From Myxococcota bacterium (GTDB taxonomy: Bacteria; Myxococcota_A; UBA9160; UBA4427), in the NCBI GenBank assembly GCA_029243605.1, contig JAQWRT010000030.1:62001-126000 (forward strand): a stretch of 64,000 bases of DNA, written 5' to 3'. The notes beneath the pieces are model-generated. The model did no database searches. It saw only the letters and a program-made list of their open reading frames with translations, and was not told the origin of the DNA. This document shows, piece by piece, positions 53,770-62,486 of the stretch (position 1 is its first letter; every line of letters begins with the position of its first letter). The position numbers and the translations under genes were made by a program.

Positions 53770-55078
53770 GAATGGACGGCCTTCCCGGGTCTGCTTCATC
53801 GCCTATCGGGGCAACATGACGTGCGGGGGTCAGGGCATCTATCTCTATTTTCTCGCCCGGGAGCTCGCGCGCCTGGGAATCGAGATCGACGTGGTCGTCG
53901 GCCCCCCCTACCCCGACCCCATGCCCTTTGCGAAAAGTGTCCAGCGACTCGACAATCAAGAGCATTGGGCCCGCTGGTTCACCCGGGATTACGCGGGAAT
54001 GATTCCTCGCGACCGGCCCACCGCCGCGCTCAATCCGCTCAACCTCTACGAACTCGGAGCCAGTCGCCTGGGCTTCCTCCCGGAACCCATGGCCTTCAGC
54101 CTGCGCGCCTTTCGCGCCCTGGCCACCCGGCTGCGGAAGGGCGAGCGCTGGGATCTCGTCCACGACGTGCAGTGCCTCGGCTACGGCGTCCTCGGCCTCA
54201 AGGCCCTGGGCTTACCGGTGGTCACAACCATTCACCACCCCCTGACGGTGGACCGGCGCGCCTCGTTGATCCGGGATGAAACGTTCCGCGACCGCATCGG
54301 CTCCATGGCCTTCTACCCCGTGGGCATGCAGGCCACGGTGGCGCGCCGCATCGACCGAGTCTTCACGTCCTCCGAGGAGAGCGCCCGCACCATCGAGGCC
54401 GATTTCGGAGTCCGCCCCGAGCGCATTCGAAATGTCCTCAACGGCCTCGACACCGATTTCTATCGTCCCGATCCCGAGGTGACCCCCAGCCAGACCGAAC
54501 TCCTCTGCGTGGGTCGGGCCAGCGACCCCAACAAGGGGGTGCGTACCTTGATCCGTGCCCTGGCCCTGCTCCCCAAAGAGATGACCCTGACCCTGGTGGA
54601 CAACAACCACCCGGGCAACGATGTCTTCAAGTGGGCCCGAGAGGTGGGCGTCGCCGATCGCCTGAATGTCACCGGGCGGGTCGAAGCCGAGCGGCTCCTC
54701 GAGTTCTACCAACGCGCCGCGCTTACGGTCGTCCCCTCGCGCTACGAGGGCTTCGGACTGCCCGCAGTGGAATCCCTGGCCTGCGGCACGCCGGTGGTGG
54801 CCTGCCGAGTGGGCGCCCTACCCGAGGTCATGGCCCTGTGCGGTGGCGGGATCCTGGTCGACAAGGATTCGCCCGAGGCCCTTGCTCAGGGGGTCCTCGA
54901 CCTGATGCAATCCCGGGAAGCGCGCGACGAACTCGGGCTGCGGGCCCGGGAAAGGGTCGAAGCCCACCTTTCCTGGCGGCACGTCGCCGCCGTCACCGCG
55001 GACGGCTACGCCGAGGTGCTCTCCGAGCGCCGAGGGCGGCCCACCAGAACGATCACGTCAGACAACCCGGGCCACTGA
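53762..55078 (+). CDS. GT4-family glycosyltransferase (second paralog)
   Basis: A 438-residue GT-B glycosyltransferase. Start RVCFIAYRGNMTCGGQGIYL mirrors the paralog at 51831. The later VTTIHHPLTVDRR, ERIRNVLNGLDTDFYRP, LLCVGRASDPNKGVRTLIRA and VVPSRYEGFGLPAVESLACG also match it closely in order. The two proteins presumably arose by duplication and add successive sugars. GTG start at 53762. The last 73 bases overlap the end of the minus-strand methyltransferase gene. Confidence 0.9.
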   Translation: MPENGRPSRVCFIAYRGNMTCGGQGIYLYFLARELARLGIEIDVVVGPPYPDPMPFAKSVQRLDNQEHWARWFTRDYAGMIPRDRPTAALNPLNLYELGASRLGFLPEPMAFSLRAFRALATRLRKGERWDLVHDVQCLGYGVLGLKALGLPVVTTIHHPLTVDRRASLIRDETFRDRIGSMAFYPVGMQATVARRIDRVFTSSEESARTIEADFGVRPERIRNVLNGLDTDFYRPDPEVTPSQTELLCVGRASDPNKGVRTLIRALALLPKEMTLTLVDNNHPGNDVFKWAREVGVADRLNVTGRVEAERLLEFYQRAALTVVPSRYEGFGLPAVESLACGTPVVACRVGALPEVMALCGGGILVDKDSPEALAQGVLDLMQSREARDELGLRARERVEAHLSWRHVAAVTADGYAEVLSERRGRPTRTITSDNPGH

Positions 55079-55800
55079 CGCCCGAACTGGTCGAGGGTCC
55101 GCACCGCCACGTCGGCCAGGGGCCGGGGAATCCGCGCCATCCACTTGGACCAACCCGGCATACCCCAGCCCATGGAGATTCCCTCCACGCTCTCCACCAC
55201 GAGGCTCTTCTCAGCCTGCTCGCGGATCAACTCGGGTTCGTAGCGTGTGAAGTGGTCGCTCGGCGCATCGTAGCCCCGCCGCTCCCGGAGCGGCCCAAGA
55301 CCCAGAACGTCCTGGCGCAGATCGTCCAGGCCGCGACCCACGCGACAGGCCAGGGATTCAAAATTGGCGATGGCGAGCACCACCCGTCCCCGGGTGCTGG
55401 TCACTCGGGCCATCTCGGCGATCGCCACTTCCGGGGCGTCGAAATGATCCATCGCGCCCTTGCAAATACACGCGTCGAAACTCCCCTGCGCAAAGGGCAG
55501 TCGATCCGACCACCCCCGCACCCAGTCGGGCATGGGCCCCGGCTTGTCCGCCGCGAAAAGCTGCGCCATACCGGTCATCCGCCCCGACGGCTCGGCGCCC
55601 ACCACTCGTGCACCGCGTCCGGCCAGGGCGATGGAGTCCTGACCGACCCCGCTGGCCACGTCGAGGATCCACTGGCCGGGGGCGGCCAGTGTCCGATCGA
55701 GAGTGACCTTGGTCATCCGGTCAAAAAGGAATTCGCTATCCGGCGTGAGCCCGGTGGGAATCACGTCGCTCATATCTCGGTCGAGATCCACAACTCTCAT
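55006..55800 (-). CDS. class I SAM methyltransferase (UbiE-like)
   Basis: A 264-residue methyltransferase. Motif I is WILDVASGVGQDSIALAGRG, then VVGAEPSGRMTGMAQLFAAD, and ACICKGAMDHFDAPEVAIAE with the post-motif MARVTSTRGRVVLAIANFES. N-terminal EFLFDRMTKVTLDRTLAAPG is typical of UbiE-like enzymes. The ATG at 55800 is chosen because homology begins there; the longer frame runs into the divergent neighbour. It converges on the second GT4 gene with a 73-base tail-to-tail coding overlap. Substrate unknown; a role in the same envelope glycan or lipid is inference. Confidence 0.82.
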   Translation of the reverse strand: MRVVDLDRDMSDVIPTGLTPDSEFLFDRMTKVTLDRTLAAPGQWILDVASGVGQDSIALAGRGARVVGAEPSGRMTGMAQLFAADKPGPMPDWVRGWSDRLPFAQGSFDACICKGAMDHFDAPEVAIAEMARVTSTRGRVVLAIANFESLACRVGRGLDDLRQDVLGLGPLRERRGYDAPSDHFTRYEPELIREQAEKSLVVESVEGISMGWGMPGWSKWMARIPRPLADVAVRTLDQFGRQWPGLSDVIVLVGRPRRSESTSA

Positions 55801-55924
55801 GGCCGAGCAACGTAGCCCCTCCCCGGGAGCCTGTCCCGGCCGAACTCGCCGCACCGGCACTCTCCTCCCCGCTTCCGGTGATCTTTGGCTCCCCTCCCGG
55901 TCCATACTATGCTCTCTACCGACC

Positions 55925-57202
55925 ATGCCTGAAGCGTCCGAACTAGAAATCGGCTCGCCTTCCTCGGGAACCCCCTTGTCTGGGCCGGGAAGGCTCACCC
56001 GTGATCGAATCCTCTCCTTCCGGGTGATCTATGCCGCCGTCTTCGCCTTTCTAGTCCTTTATACGTCCACGATCTGGCTCGCCGAGATGGCCCTGGATTC
56101 TCATTTCGAGCGCCTGGCCATCGAGGCCACCCACGTCACCGATCTCGACAGCCCAGTGGCCAGCCAGATTCAGGCGGCCATGGGGAATCTCGTGGAACGC
56201 TCGCCCTGGGTCACTTTCGGGGGCATCCGGGTCACCAGTCTCGTTCTGGGCAACGACGGGATGAGCTGGATCTATGTACACGGCCGCATTCGCCCCCAGG
56301 AGCAGGGACTCGAGCCGACGGATGTCCTGCGCCAGGCCGTGGAATTGCTTCCAGCCTCCACCGACGTCACCGTTTCCGTCCCCCACACCTCTCTCCTCGC
56401 CAACGTCATCCTCGTCGGCTACGCGGCGGCGCTTCTCTGGGGGCTCTACCTCTACAACCGCTCGAACCAGCGCCGCTTTACCCGCCAGACCAACCAGGCC
56501 ATCGAAGCCCGGGATCGGGCCGCCGAGCGGGCCTTGAAGATCGAATCCGAATTGGGGAGTGCTCGCCGAAAACTCGAGGAGGTCGAACCCGCAGAACGCG
56601 CCCAGAGCAGCGCGATCTCCGCGCTCCAGCAAGAGCGACGCGAACTCCAGAAGAAGCTGCATAATCTGGCCGGCCGGGAGGAGGAACTCAGAGGTTCGGC
56701 CGACCGGGCCACGGAACTTTCCCAGGAGGTCGAAGCCCTGGAAGAACTCCTCGAGGAAGCAGCCGGGGATATCACGACCAAGGAGGACGAGCTCCGGGAG
56801 CTCGAGAAGAATCTCAAGCAGGCGAGCCGGGGGGGAGGCGGTCCCCGAGGCAAGGGCAGCGAGGCTCTCGCGCGACGTCTCCGGACCCTCTACAAGAACA
56901 TCGAATTCGAGGATCGGGCCATCGACAACCTCGTTTCTCTGCGCGACGAGGCCATGAAGCTAAAGGCCGAAGAGGCGATCAAGCGCCTCGCCGAGGAAGC
57001 GGATAATGTCGCCGTGCGCCGGAAGGTGGGCGGCCTGCCCAATTACGTGCACATCTTCGAACTCGGTTTCGGCGGCAAGGGGCGGATCTACTATGCCCGC
57101 GGCAGGCAACAGCGGTTCCGCATCGTCACCGTCGGCGCCAAAAACACCCAGGACTCGGATATGGAGTATTTCCGGGGGCTGAGCCGCGAAGAGATGAGCT
57201 GA
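55925..57202 (+). CDS. membrane coiled-coil protein with C-terminal RelE-like domain
   Basis: A 425-residue protein. Two membrane segments (about 33-54 and 157-177) bracket a periplasmic stretch of about 100 residues. A long charged coiled coil follows (about 180-300), then a Gly-rich hinge. Residues about 315-415 look like a RelE/ParE-type fold: FEDRAIDNLVSLRDEAMKLK, VHIFELGFGGKGRIYYARG, RFRIVTVGAKNTQDSDMEYF, which matches the family pattern (ELRF..GRIYY, then V..GxKxxQ..D). No antitoxin-like gene is adjacent, so a conventional toxin-antitoxin pair is unlikely. ATG start at 55925. Confidence 0.75.
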   Translation: MPEASELEIGSPSSGTPLSGPGRLTRDRILSFRVIYAAVFAFLVLYTSTIWLAEMALDSHFERLAIEATHVTDLDSPVASQIQAAMGNLVERSPWVTFGGIRVTSLVLGNDGMSWIYVHGRIRPQEQGLEPTDVLRQAVELLPASTDVTVSVPHTSLLANVILVGYAAALLWGLYLYNRSNQRRFTRQTNQAIEARDRAAERALKIESELGSARRKLEEVEPAERAQSSAISALQQERRELQKKLHNLAGREEELRGSADRATELSQEVEALEELLEEAAGDITTKEDELRELEKNLKQASRGGGGPRGKGSEALARRLRTLYKNIEFEDRAIDNLVSLRDEAMKLKAEEAIKRLAEEADNVAVRRKVGGLPNYVHIFELGFGGKGRIYYARGRQQRFRIVTVGAKNTQDSDMEYFRGLSREEMS

Positions 57203-57220
57203 ACCCCTTCGCTCCGAGCC

Positions 57221-57577
57221 TCACGCAAGGTATTGGCGAAGGACGGATTTGAGCTCGGCATCGTCCCAGGGCTTCGAGACCATCGCCCCAACCCCGATTC
57301 TCGCCAACTCCTCCTCGTCGATGGCCTCGGACCAACCCGTGATCAGGATGCGCACGGTCTCCGGGCTGCGCCGGCTGACCTCGCCGAGTAGCTCGGTACC
57401 CGTCATCCCCGGCATCTTGTGATCCGAGAGAATCAGATCCACACGATTCTGGTCGATGATCTCGAGAGCCTCGCTGGGCGAGCCGGCCAAGAGAATATTC
57501 CAGCCCTCCCGGCGAAGACTTCGCCGAAGCGCTGAGAGGATTCCCGCGTCGTCATCGACGATCAAGAGGGTCGCCAC
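57221..57577 (-). CDS. single-domain response regulator
   Basis: A 118-residue stand-alone receiver. Acidic pair in TLLIVDDDAGILSALRRSLR, phospho-acceptor Asp52 in VDLILSDHKMPGMTG, Thr in VRILITGWSEAI, and Lys in GAMVSKPWDDAEL. No output domain. It lies 22 bases after the histidine kinase gene on the same strand and is its likely partner. Confidence 0.9.
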   Translation of the reverse strand: MATLLIVDDDAGILSALRRSLRREGWNILLAGSPSEALEIIDQNRVDLILSDHKMPGMTGTELLGEVSRRSPETVRILITGWSEAIDEEELARIGVGAMVSKPWDDAELKSVLRQYLA

Positions 57578-57599
57578 CAGCGCCCCCCTCTCGTCGGCC

Positions 57600-59750
57600 T
57601 CAAATCGAACCCGAGGTCTCGTCGGTGTCGTGGGGAAGCCAAACCCGGAAGCATGTTCCCTGGTTCAGCTCGCTGCTGACCGTCATTTCGCCCCCGTGTT
57701 GTTTCACGATTCCGTACGACGTCGAAAGGCCCAGTCCCGTTCCCGCACCGACTTCTTTGGTCGTGTAGAAGGGGTCAAAAATCCGTGGCAGATTCGACTC
57801 TGCGATCCCCGCCCCGGTATCTCGAATGGCGATCTCGATTCCGGCATCTCGCTCCCGGGTCGTAATCTCGATCAAACCGCGGGTTGCGGAGCCGTCTTGA
57901 ACATTCTCTTCGATGGCCTGATAGGCGTTGACCAGAAGATTCATCAGCACCTGCTTGATTTGCATCGGATGGCAGCGCAGCTCGGGCAAGTCAGCGTAGT
58001 TTTTCTTGAGCTCCACCGAGTGTTTCATCATGGTCCACACGATATTCGCCGTGGAGTCCACGCATTGATTGATATCGGCCAGGCTCTTCTTGACGCCCCC
58101 CCGATGAGAGAAGTCTCGTAGATCGCTCACGATATGCCGGATCCGCTCGGATCCCTCGAGAGATTCCCGAAGCGCACTGCCGAAATCACCGCGCAAGTAG
58201 TCGAGGTCGATCTTGCGAGCGAGATCCTCCAGGGACGTGAGCGCCCGCACGCCCTCCTCGCTGGCCGCCGCCGACACGACCCGCTTGAGTTCTTCAACGG
58301 AATCGAGATAGAGCCCGAGGTCATCGAGGTATTCCGACATCTGGGCGAGATTGGCGTGAATAAAGCCCACCGGATTGTTGATCTCGTGGGCGATCCCCGC
58401 CGCCAACTGACCGATGGATGCCATCTTTTCCTGCTGGAGTACCTGACGCTGCAATTCCTTGATCTCGCTCAGATCCTGAAAGATCGCCACCGCCCCTTGG
58501 ATTTCATCTTGGTCCCCCAAGAGCGGCGTACATGAGATCCCAATGGGAACGGCGGCACCGTCGGCCAGGGAGAGCAGCATTTCCCGGCCCCTGGAGTGGA
58601 CTCCCTTCTCGAGGGCCATGCCCACCACCTCGGGCATCTCCCCCGTGGAGGACAAGAATTCGCCGATCGGCCGACCGACGAGATCGACCTCGGAAGATTT
58701 CAGGATCTGCCCGGCCGTGGGATTGGCGTAATTGATCCGCCCCTCGAGATCGATCACCACCAGGGCGCTATTGATACTCTGGACCACGTGCTCGTTGAAG
58801 CGTTCGAGTTCGCCCAGGCGCCGGCTCATCAACTCGGTCTTGGTCACATTGGAGAGCGTGAGCAAAAGATGCCCCTCGGCGTCGAGGCGCTGGCTGCGCA
58901 CATCGAAGACCAGATTCCTGCCCTCGGCGTCGGTAAAACGCGCCAGGCGGGGTCGCTCGGGCAGGCGCTGGCCGAGGGCCGGCACGAGTTCCATCAACTG
59001 GCCGTCGGCGATGAGCGGGGCGGGCAGCACATCACGAATCTCAGACCCCCGGGCCTCCCCCGGCGGGCAGTCGAAGGTCCGCTGGAATTCCGGATTGCAT
59101 TCAACAACCCGGCGATGACCGTCGAGAACCAATAGGGAGACCGGAATTTCCGTGACGATCGCCTGATTCAGGCGCTCCAACCACTCGATCTTGTCCCGGG
59201 CCGCCTCTTTCTCGCGCAGGCCACGCCAGCGCTGAATCTGCTCCATGGCGACCAGGGAGAGCACCTCGGCATACTCGCCGCCCACGCGAACACAATCCGC
59301 AGCTCCGTGGCGAAAGGCATCGAGGGCAGCCGACTCCGAGGCATGGGCGGGAATGATGACCACCACCGGCGCCCCCTGGCCCGGATAGGCCGAGAAGAAC
59401 GCTTCGACGACTTCGCGCGGGCAGCAGTCCAGCAGGATCAGGTCCAGCGAAAACTCGCGACTCAGCGCCAGACAGTCGTGAACGTTCCCCGCCGCCAGGA
59501 TCTCGACTTCGGCCCCCAGGCGCCCAAGGGCCAAGGCGGTGCCCGACTCATTCGCCCCCGGAGCGCCAAGCGGGCCGCCCGAAGGCAACCGCGCGCCCTC
59601 ACCGGCGCCGTCCCCTTTGAGGACAGCGATCCGGGCGACTGCTGCCGCACGTTCCTCGCGGTGTGCTCCCGCCAAGTCAGGTATCCAATCTCGTGCGGGG
59701 GGAAGCGGCAAAATACCCGATCCCGAGGGCCTGACCAACCCCGAGCGCAT
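57600..59750 (-). CDS. PAS sensor histidine kinase with receiver-like N-terminus
   Basis: A soluble histidine kinase of about 716 residues if the ATG at 59750 is used. The N-terminal part (about 40-165) resembles a receiver (LDLILLDCCPREVVEAFFSA, then GAPVVVIIPAH) but lacks several standard residues. Two PAS domains follow (VSLLVLDGHRRVVECNPEFQ and ALVVIDLEGRINYANPTAGQ). The kinase has GIAHEINNPVGFIHANL (His near 455) and DTGAGIAESNLPRIFDPFY with TGLGLSTSYGIVKQHGG. An in-frame start further upstream (to 59855) would overlap the divergent activator, so it is less likely. Coupled to the single-domain receiver downstream. Confidence 0.85.
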   Translation of the reverse strand: MRSGLVRPSGSGILPLPPARDWIPDLAGAHREERAAAVARIAVLKGDGAGEGARLPSGGPLGAPGANESGTALALGRLGAEVEILAAGNVHDCLALSREFSLDLILLDCCPREVVEAFFSAYPGQGAPVVVIIPAHASESAALDAFRHGAADCVRVGGEYAEVLSLVAMEQIQRWRGLREKEAARDKIEWLERLNQAIVTEIPVSLLVLDGHRRVVECNPEFQRTFDCPPGEARGSEIRDVLPAPLIADGQLMELVPALGQRLPERPRLARFTDAEGRNLVFDVRSQRLDAEGHLLLTLSNVTKTELMSRRLGELERFNEHVVQSINSALVVIDLEGRINYANPTAGQILKSSEVDLVGRPIGEFLSSTGEMPEVVGMALEKGVHSRGREMLLSLADGAAVPIGISCTPLLGDQDEIQGAVAIFQDLSEIKELQRQVLQQEKMASIGQLAAGIAHEINNPVGFIHANLAQMSEYLDDLGLYLDSVEELKRVVSAAASEEGVRALTSLEDLARKIDLDYLRGDFGSALRESLEGSERIRHIVSDLRDFSHRGGVKKSLADINQCVDSTANIVWTMMKHSVELKKNYADLPELRCHPMQIKQVLMNLLVNAYQAIEENVQDGSATRGLIEITTRERDAGIEIAIRDTGAGIAESNLPRIFDPFYTTKEVGAGTGLGLSTSYGIVKQHGGEMTVSSELNQGTCFRVWLPHDTDETSGSI

Positions 59751-59840
59751 AAGCCTGGGGCCGTCCCAGGGAATCGGGTTGATGCTGGGCGGCATCCCCC
59801 GTATCCTGCAGTTGCCCCCCTCCGCCGAGCGGAGTCGATT

Positions 59841-61229
59841 TTGCCCGAAAATCACGTCCTAATCGTCGATGACGAGGATCTCTACCGTCGGGCACTGGAG
59901 CGGATCCTCAAGCGCCAGGGCCACCGCATTTCGTCCGCTTGCAACGGCCCGGAAGCTTTGGAATTCCTCGCGTCGGAGAGCGTCGATCTCGTTCTCTGCG
60001 ACTTCAAGATGCCCGGAATGAGCGGGCTCGAGGTCATCGCCCAGATCCATGAGAGCCAACCCGACCTCCCCTGCATCATCATTACGGGGTTCGGAAGCGC
60101 CGAGCGCTCGCTCGAGGCCCTGGGTGCGGGGGCTTACTGGTATCTCGAAAAGCCCTTCGAGCAGGAACGCCTCGATGTCATCCGACGCCTGGTCGACCAG
60201 GCCATCGAACACGGGCGACTGAAGAGCGAGAACCGACGCCTCAAGGGCGAATTGCTCTCGCGCTATCAGTTCGACCAGATCATCGGAAAGAGCCCCGCCC
60301 TGGAGAAGATGCTCTCCCTGGTGGAGAAAGTGGCGGATACCGAGAGTACCGTCCTGATTACCGGCGAAAGCGGCACGGGCAAAGAACTCGTGGCCCAGGC
60401 CCTGCACTACAACAGCCGCCGGGCCGAGAAACCCCTGGTCACGGTGAACTGCGGTGCCATTCCCGAGGAGCTCCTCGAATCGGAGCTCTTCGGACACCTC
60501 AGGGGGGCCTTCACCGGCGCCCACCAGACCCGAGAGGGCCGTTTTGCCCGAGCCGAGGGCGGAACGATCTTTCTGGACGAAATCGGGGACATGAGTCCCA
60601 ACCTCCAAGTCAAGCTCCTCCGGGTTCTCCAGGAGCGCTCCTTCGAGCCCGTGGGCTCTTCCAAGAGCCAGAAAGCCGACGTCCGGGTCATTGCCGCAAC
60701 CCACCAGAACCTGCCTGGGCTGATCGAGGAAAAGCTCTTCCGAGAGGACCTCTACTACCGCCTGAACGTCGTCCCGGTCCAAGTCCCGCCCCTGCGCGAC
60801 CGCAGCGGGGACGTTCCTCTCCTGATTCGCCACTTTCTCAACAAGCCCAGCGCGGATCCGGAGCGACCCGAGACCCGGATCAGCGACGAAGCCCTGAGCC
60901 TGCTCTCCGGGCACTCGTGGCCGGGCAATGTCCGGGAGCTCGAAAATCTGATGGAGCGCATGGCGATCCTCTGCGGCGAGGAGGGAATCCAACCCGATGA
61001 CCTGCCCGCCGAGATCGGCTCGGGGCCCTCCCAGACCAGGGCCCAGCAGGAACTGCCGCCCGAAGGGCTCTCCCTCAGTCGCGCCGTGGAGGACCTCGAG
61101 CGGAGCCTGATCAGTCAGGCCCTGGATCGTACGGAATGGAACAAAAACCAGGCCGCCCAGTTGCTGGACCTGAACCGAACGACCCTGGTCGAGAAGATCA
61201 AGAAGCGAGAACTCGCCCCGCCCAGCTAG
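59841..61229 (+). CDS. sigma-54-dependent response regulator (NtrC type)
   Basis: A 462-residue activator with all motifs intact: receiver with Asp54 in VDLVLCDFKMPGMSG, AAA+ domain with Walker A GESGTGKE (175-182), GAFTGA (222-227) and GGTIFLDEIGD, and a C-terminal Fis HTH (KNQAAQLLDLNRTTLVEKIK). The TTG start at 59841 has GGAG 6 bases upstream; the longer frame runs through the divergent kinase. The next gene downstream, a sigma-28 gene, has a sigma-54 promoter match in front of it and is the obvious candidate target. Divergent from a histidine kinase that may phosphorylate it. Confidence 0.93.
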   Translation: MPENHVLIVDDEDLYRRALERILKRQGHRISSACNGPEALEFLASESVDLVLCDFKMPGMSGLEVIAQIHESQPDLPCIIITGFGSAERSLEALGAGAYWYLEKPFEQERLDVIRRLVDQAIEHGRLKSENRRLKGELLSRYQFDQIIGKSPALEKMLSLVEKVADTESTVLITGESGTGKELVAQALHYNSRRAEKPLVTVNCGAIPEELLESELFGHLRGAFTGAHQTREGRFARAEGGTIFLDEIGDMSPNLQVKLLRVLQERSFEPVGSSKSQKADVRVIAATHQNLPGLIEEKLFREDLYYRLNVVPVQVPPLRDRSGDVPLLIRHFLNKPSADPERPETRISDEALSLLSGHSWPGNVRELENLMERMAILCGEEGIQPDDLPAEIGSGPSQTRAQQELPPEGLSLSRAVEDLERSLISQALDRTEWNKNQAAQLLDLNRTTLVEKIKKRELAPPS

Positions 61230-61684
61230 ATCGCCGAACTCCTGCCCACCGGCTGCCCAGGACCTGCTGGGGGCATGCCTGGAGACCCCCTGCCCGGGGT
61301 CCGGCGAGAGCGGGCCAAAACCATGGTTCGGGAACGTACCCTTTCGGACCGGGCGGTACGGCGAACGGACGCAAAACGTCAATCCCCTGACAGTCTTCGG
61401 AAGATTCGCCGTTCTGCGTCGGTTGCGAAGGGCTGCCACTCCCAGGTATCGGCTCGGGGCTGCAATTTGTGAAATTTTTATTCTTTAGAAAAAACGGAGA
61501 CTTATCGATCCGCTCGGCCAAAAATGTCGCTCAATCCCGAATATGACGGCTTTTTTCCGCTGCAACTTTAATTCTTGGCACAGTCCATGCTTTAACTAGT
61601 CCCGACAGCGAAGTTCAAACGGACACAAGGTCCGAAAGAACGAAAAGCTCAAAGGCCAGCAGGACAAGGTCAGGAGATCAAAGC
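61230..61684. other. control region upstream of the sigma-28 gene
   Basis: About 455 bases without a gene. A strongly A/T-rich tract lies at about 61461-61500 (GAAATTTTTATTCTTTAG), 75-115 bases upstream of the sigma-54 element, where activator or IHF sites would be expected. G/C-rich inverted sequence around 61258-61305 may end the activator transcript. Confidence 0.5.
61575..61591 (+). promoter_or_regulatory. sigma-54 promoter of the sigma-28 gene
   Basis: TTGGCACAGTCCATGCT matches the -24/-12 consensus YTGGCACGRNNNTTGCW at 14 of the fixed positions apart from G-to-A at position 8 and T-to-A at position 13. GG and GC have the required spacing. Predicted transcription start is about 61602, giving a leader of about 83 bases. 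Confidence 0.75.
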
Positions 61685-62449
61685 ATGGAATCGGTGCTCC
61701 GAGAAGCTAAGGCAAAATACGACGAGATCCCCCTCCACATTCAGGAGGAGATGATCTTGGAGCACACGCCTCTGGTGCGTTATATCGTCAACCGCATCGC
61801 GGCGCGCCTTCCCTCGCATATCGACCTCGATGATCTCCAGAGCACCGGTGTTATCGGTCTGATGGACGCTATCGGCAAATACGACCCGGAAAAGAACTGC
61901 AAATTCAAGACCTACGCCGAATTCCGGATCAAGGGCGCCATCCTGGACCAACTCCGCTCCCTCGACTGGGTCCCGCGAAGCGTGCGCCAGCGCAGCCGCA
62001 AGCTCGAGAGCGCCTACGGGGAACTCGAGCAGGAACTCGGCCGAGCCGCCACCGAGGAAGAGGTCGCCGAATCCATGGGCCTCGAGATGGACAAATTTCA
62101 CACCCTGGTCAACCAAGTCCGGGGAATTTCAATGATCAACCTCGAAGAAGTTCGCGGCACCAATGCGGATGGGGAAAGCGCCGGAACCTTCTCGGATGTC
62201 ATCGAAGACCCGAACTCGGAGAACCCCTTCGATTCGATGAAGCTTCTCGAGAGCAAGAACCTGATCTCCGACACCATCGGAACCATGCCCGAGAAAGAAC
62301 GCCTGGTGGTCTCGCTCTACTACTACGAGGACCTGAACATGAAGGAAATCGGGAGCATCCTGGGCATCACCGAGAGCCGGGTTTGCCAGATTCATACCAA
62401 GGCCGTCATGCGACTCCGCGGCAAGCTCAAGGGAATGGTGGACTGCTAA
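61685..62449 (+). CDS. fliA: sigma-28 family RNA polymerase sigma factor (FliA/WhiG)
   Basis: A 254-residue sigma factor. Region 2: EHTPLVRYIVNRIAARLPSH, DLDDLQSTGVIGLMDAIGKY and FKTYAEFRIKGAILDQLRSL then DWVPRSVRQRSR, the FliA/WhiG signature. Region 3: YGELEQELGRAATEEEVAES. Region 4: LYYYEDLNMKEIGSILGITE and SRVCQIHTKAVMRLRGKL. It normally transcribes late flagellar or motility genes, but no flagellar structural gene or anti-sigma FlgM is visible here. ATG start at 61685 after AGGAG. Transcription from the upstream sigma-54 promoter is likely. Confidence 0.92.
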   Translation: MESVLREAKAKYDEIPLHIQEEMILEHTPLVRYIVNRIAARLPSHIDLDDLQSTGVIGLMDAIGKYDPEKNCKFKTYAEFRIKGAILDQLRSLDWVPRSVRQRSRKLESAYGELEQELGRAATEEEVAESMGLEMDKFHTLVNQVRGISMINLEEVRGTNADGESAGTFSDVIEDPNSENPFDSMKLLESKNLISDTIGTMPEKERLVVSLYYYEDLNMKEIGSILGITESRVCQIHTKAVMRLRGKLKGMVDC

Positions 62450-62486
62450 AGCGTCCGCCTCCCGGCCCCACCGGTCGGAGACCTCC

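Noticed and set aside
55925..57577. Toxin-antitoxin locus
   Set aside because: The RelE-like domain is part of a large membrane protein and the neighbouring small gene is a receiver, not an antitoxin.
59859..61439. Long minus-strand open frame (526 codons)
   Set aside because: Antisense to the intact NtrC-type activator, no domain, no ribosome site.
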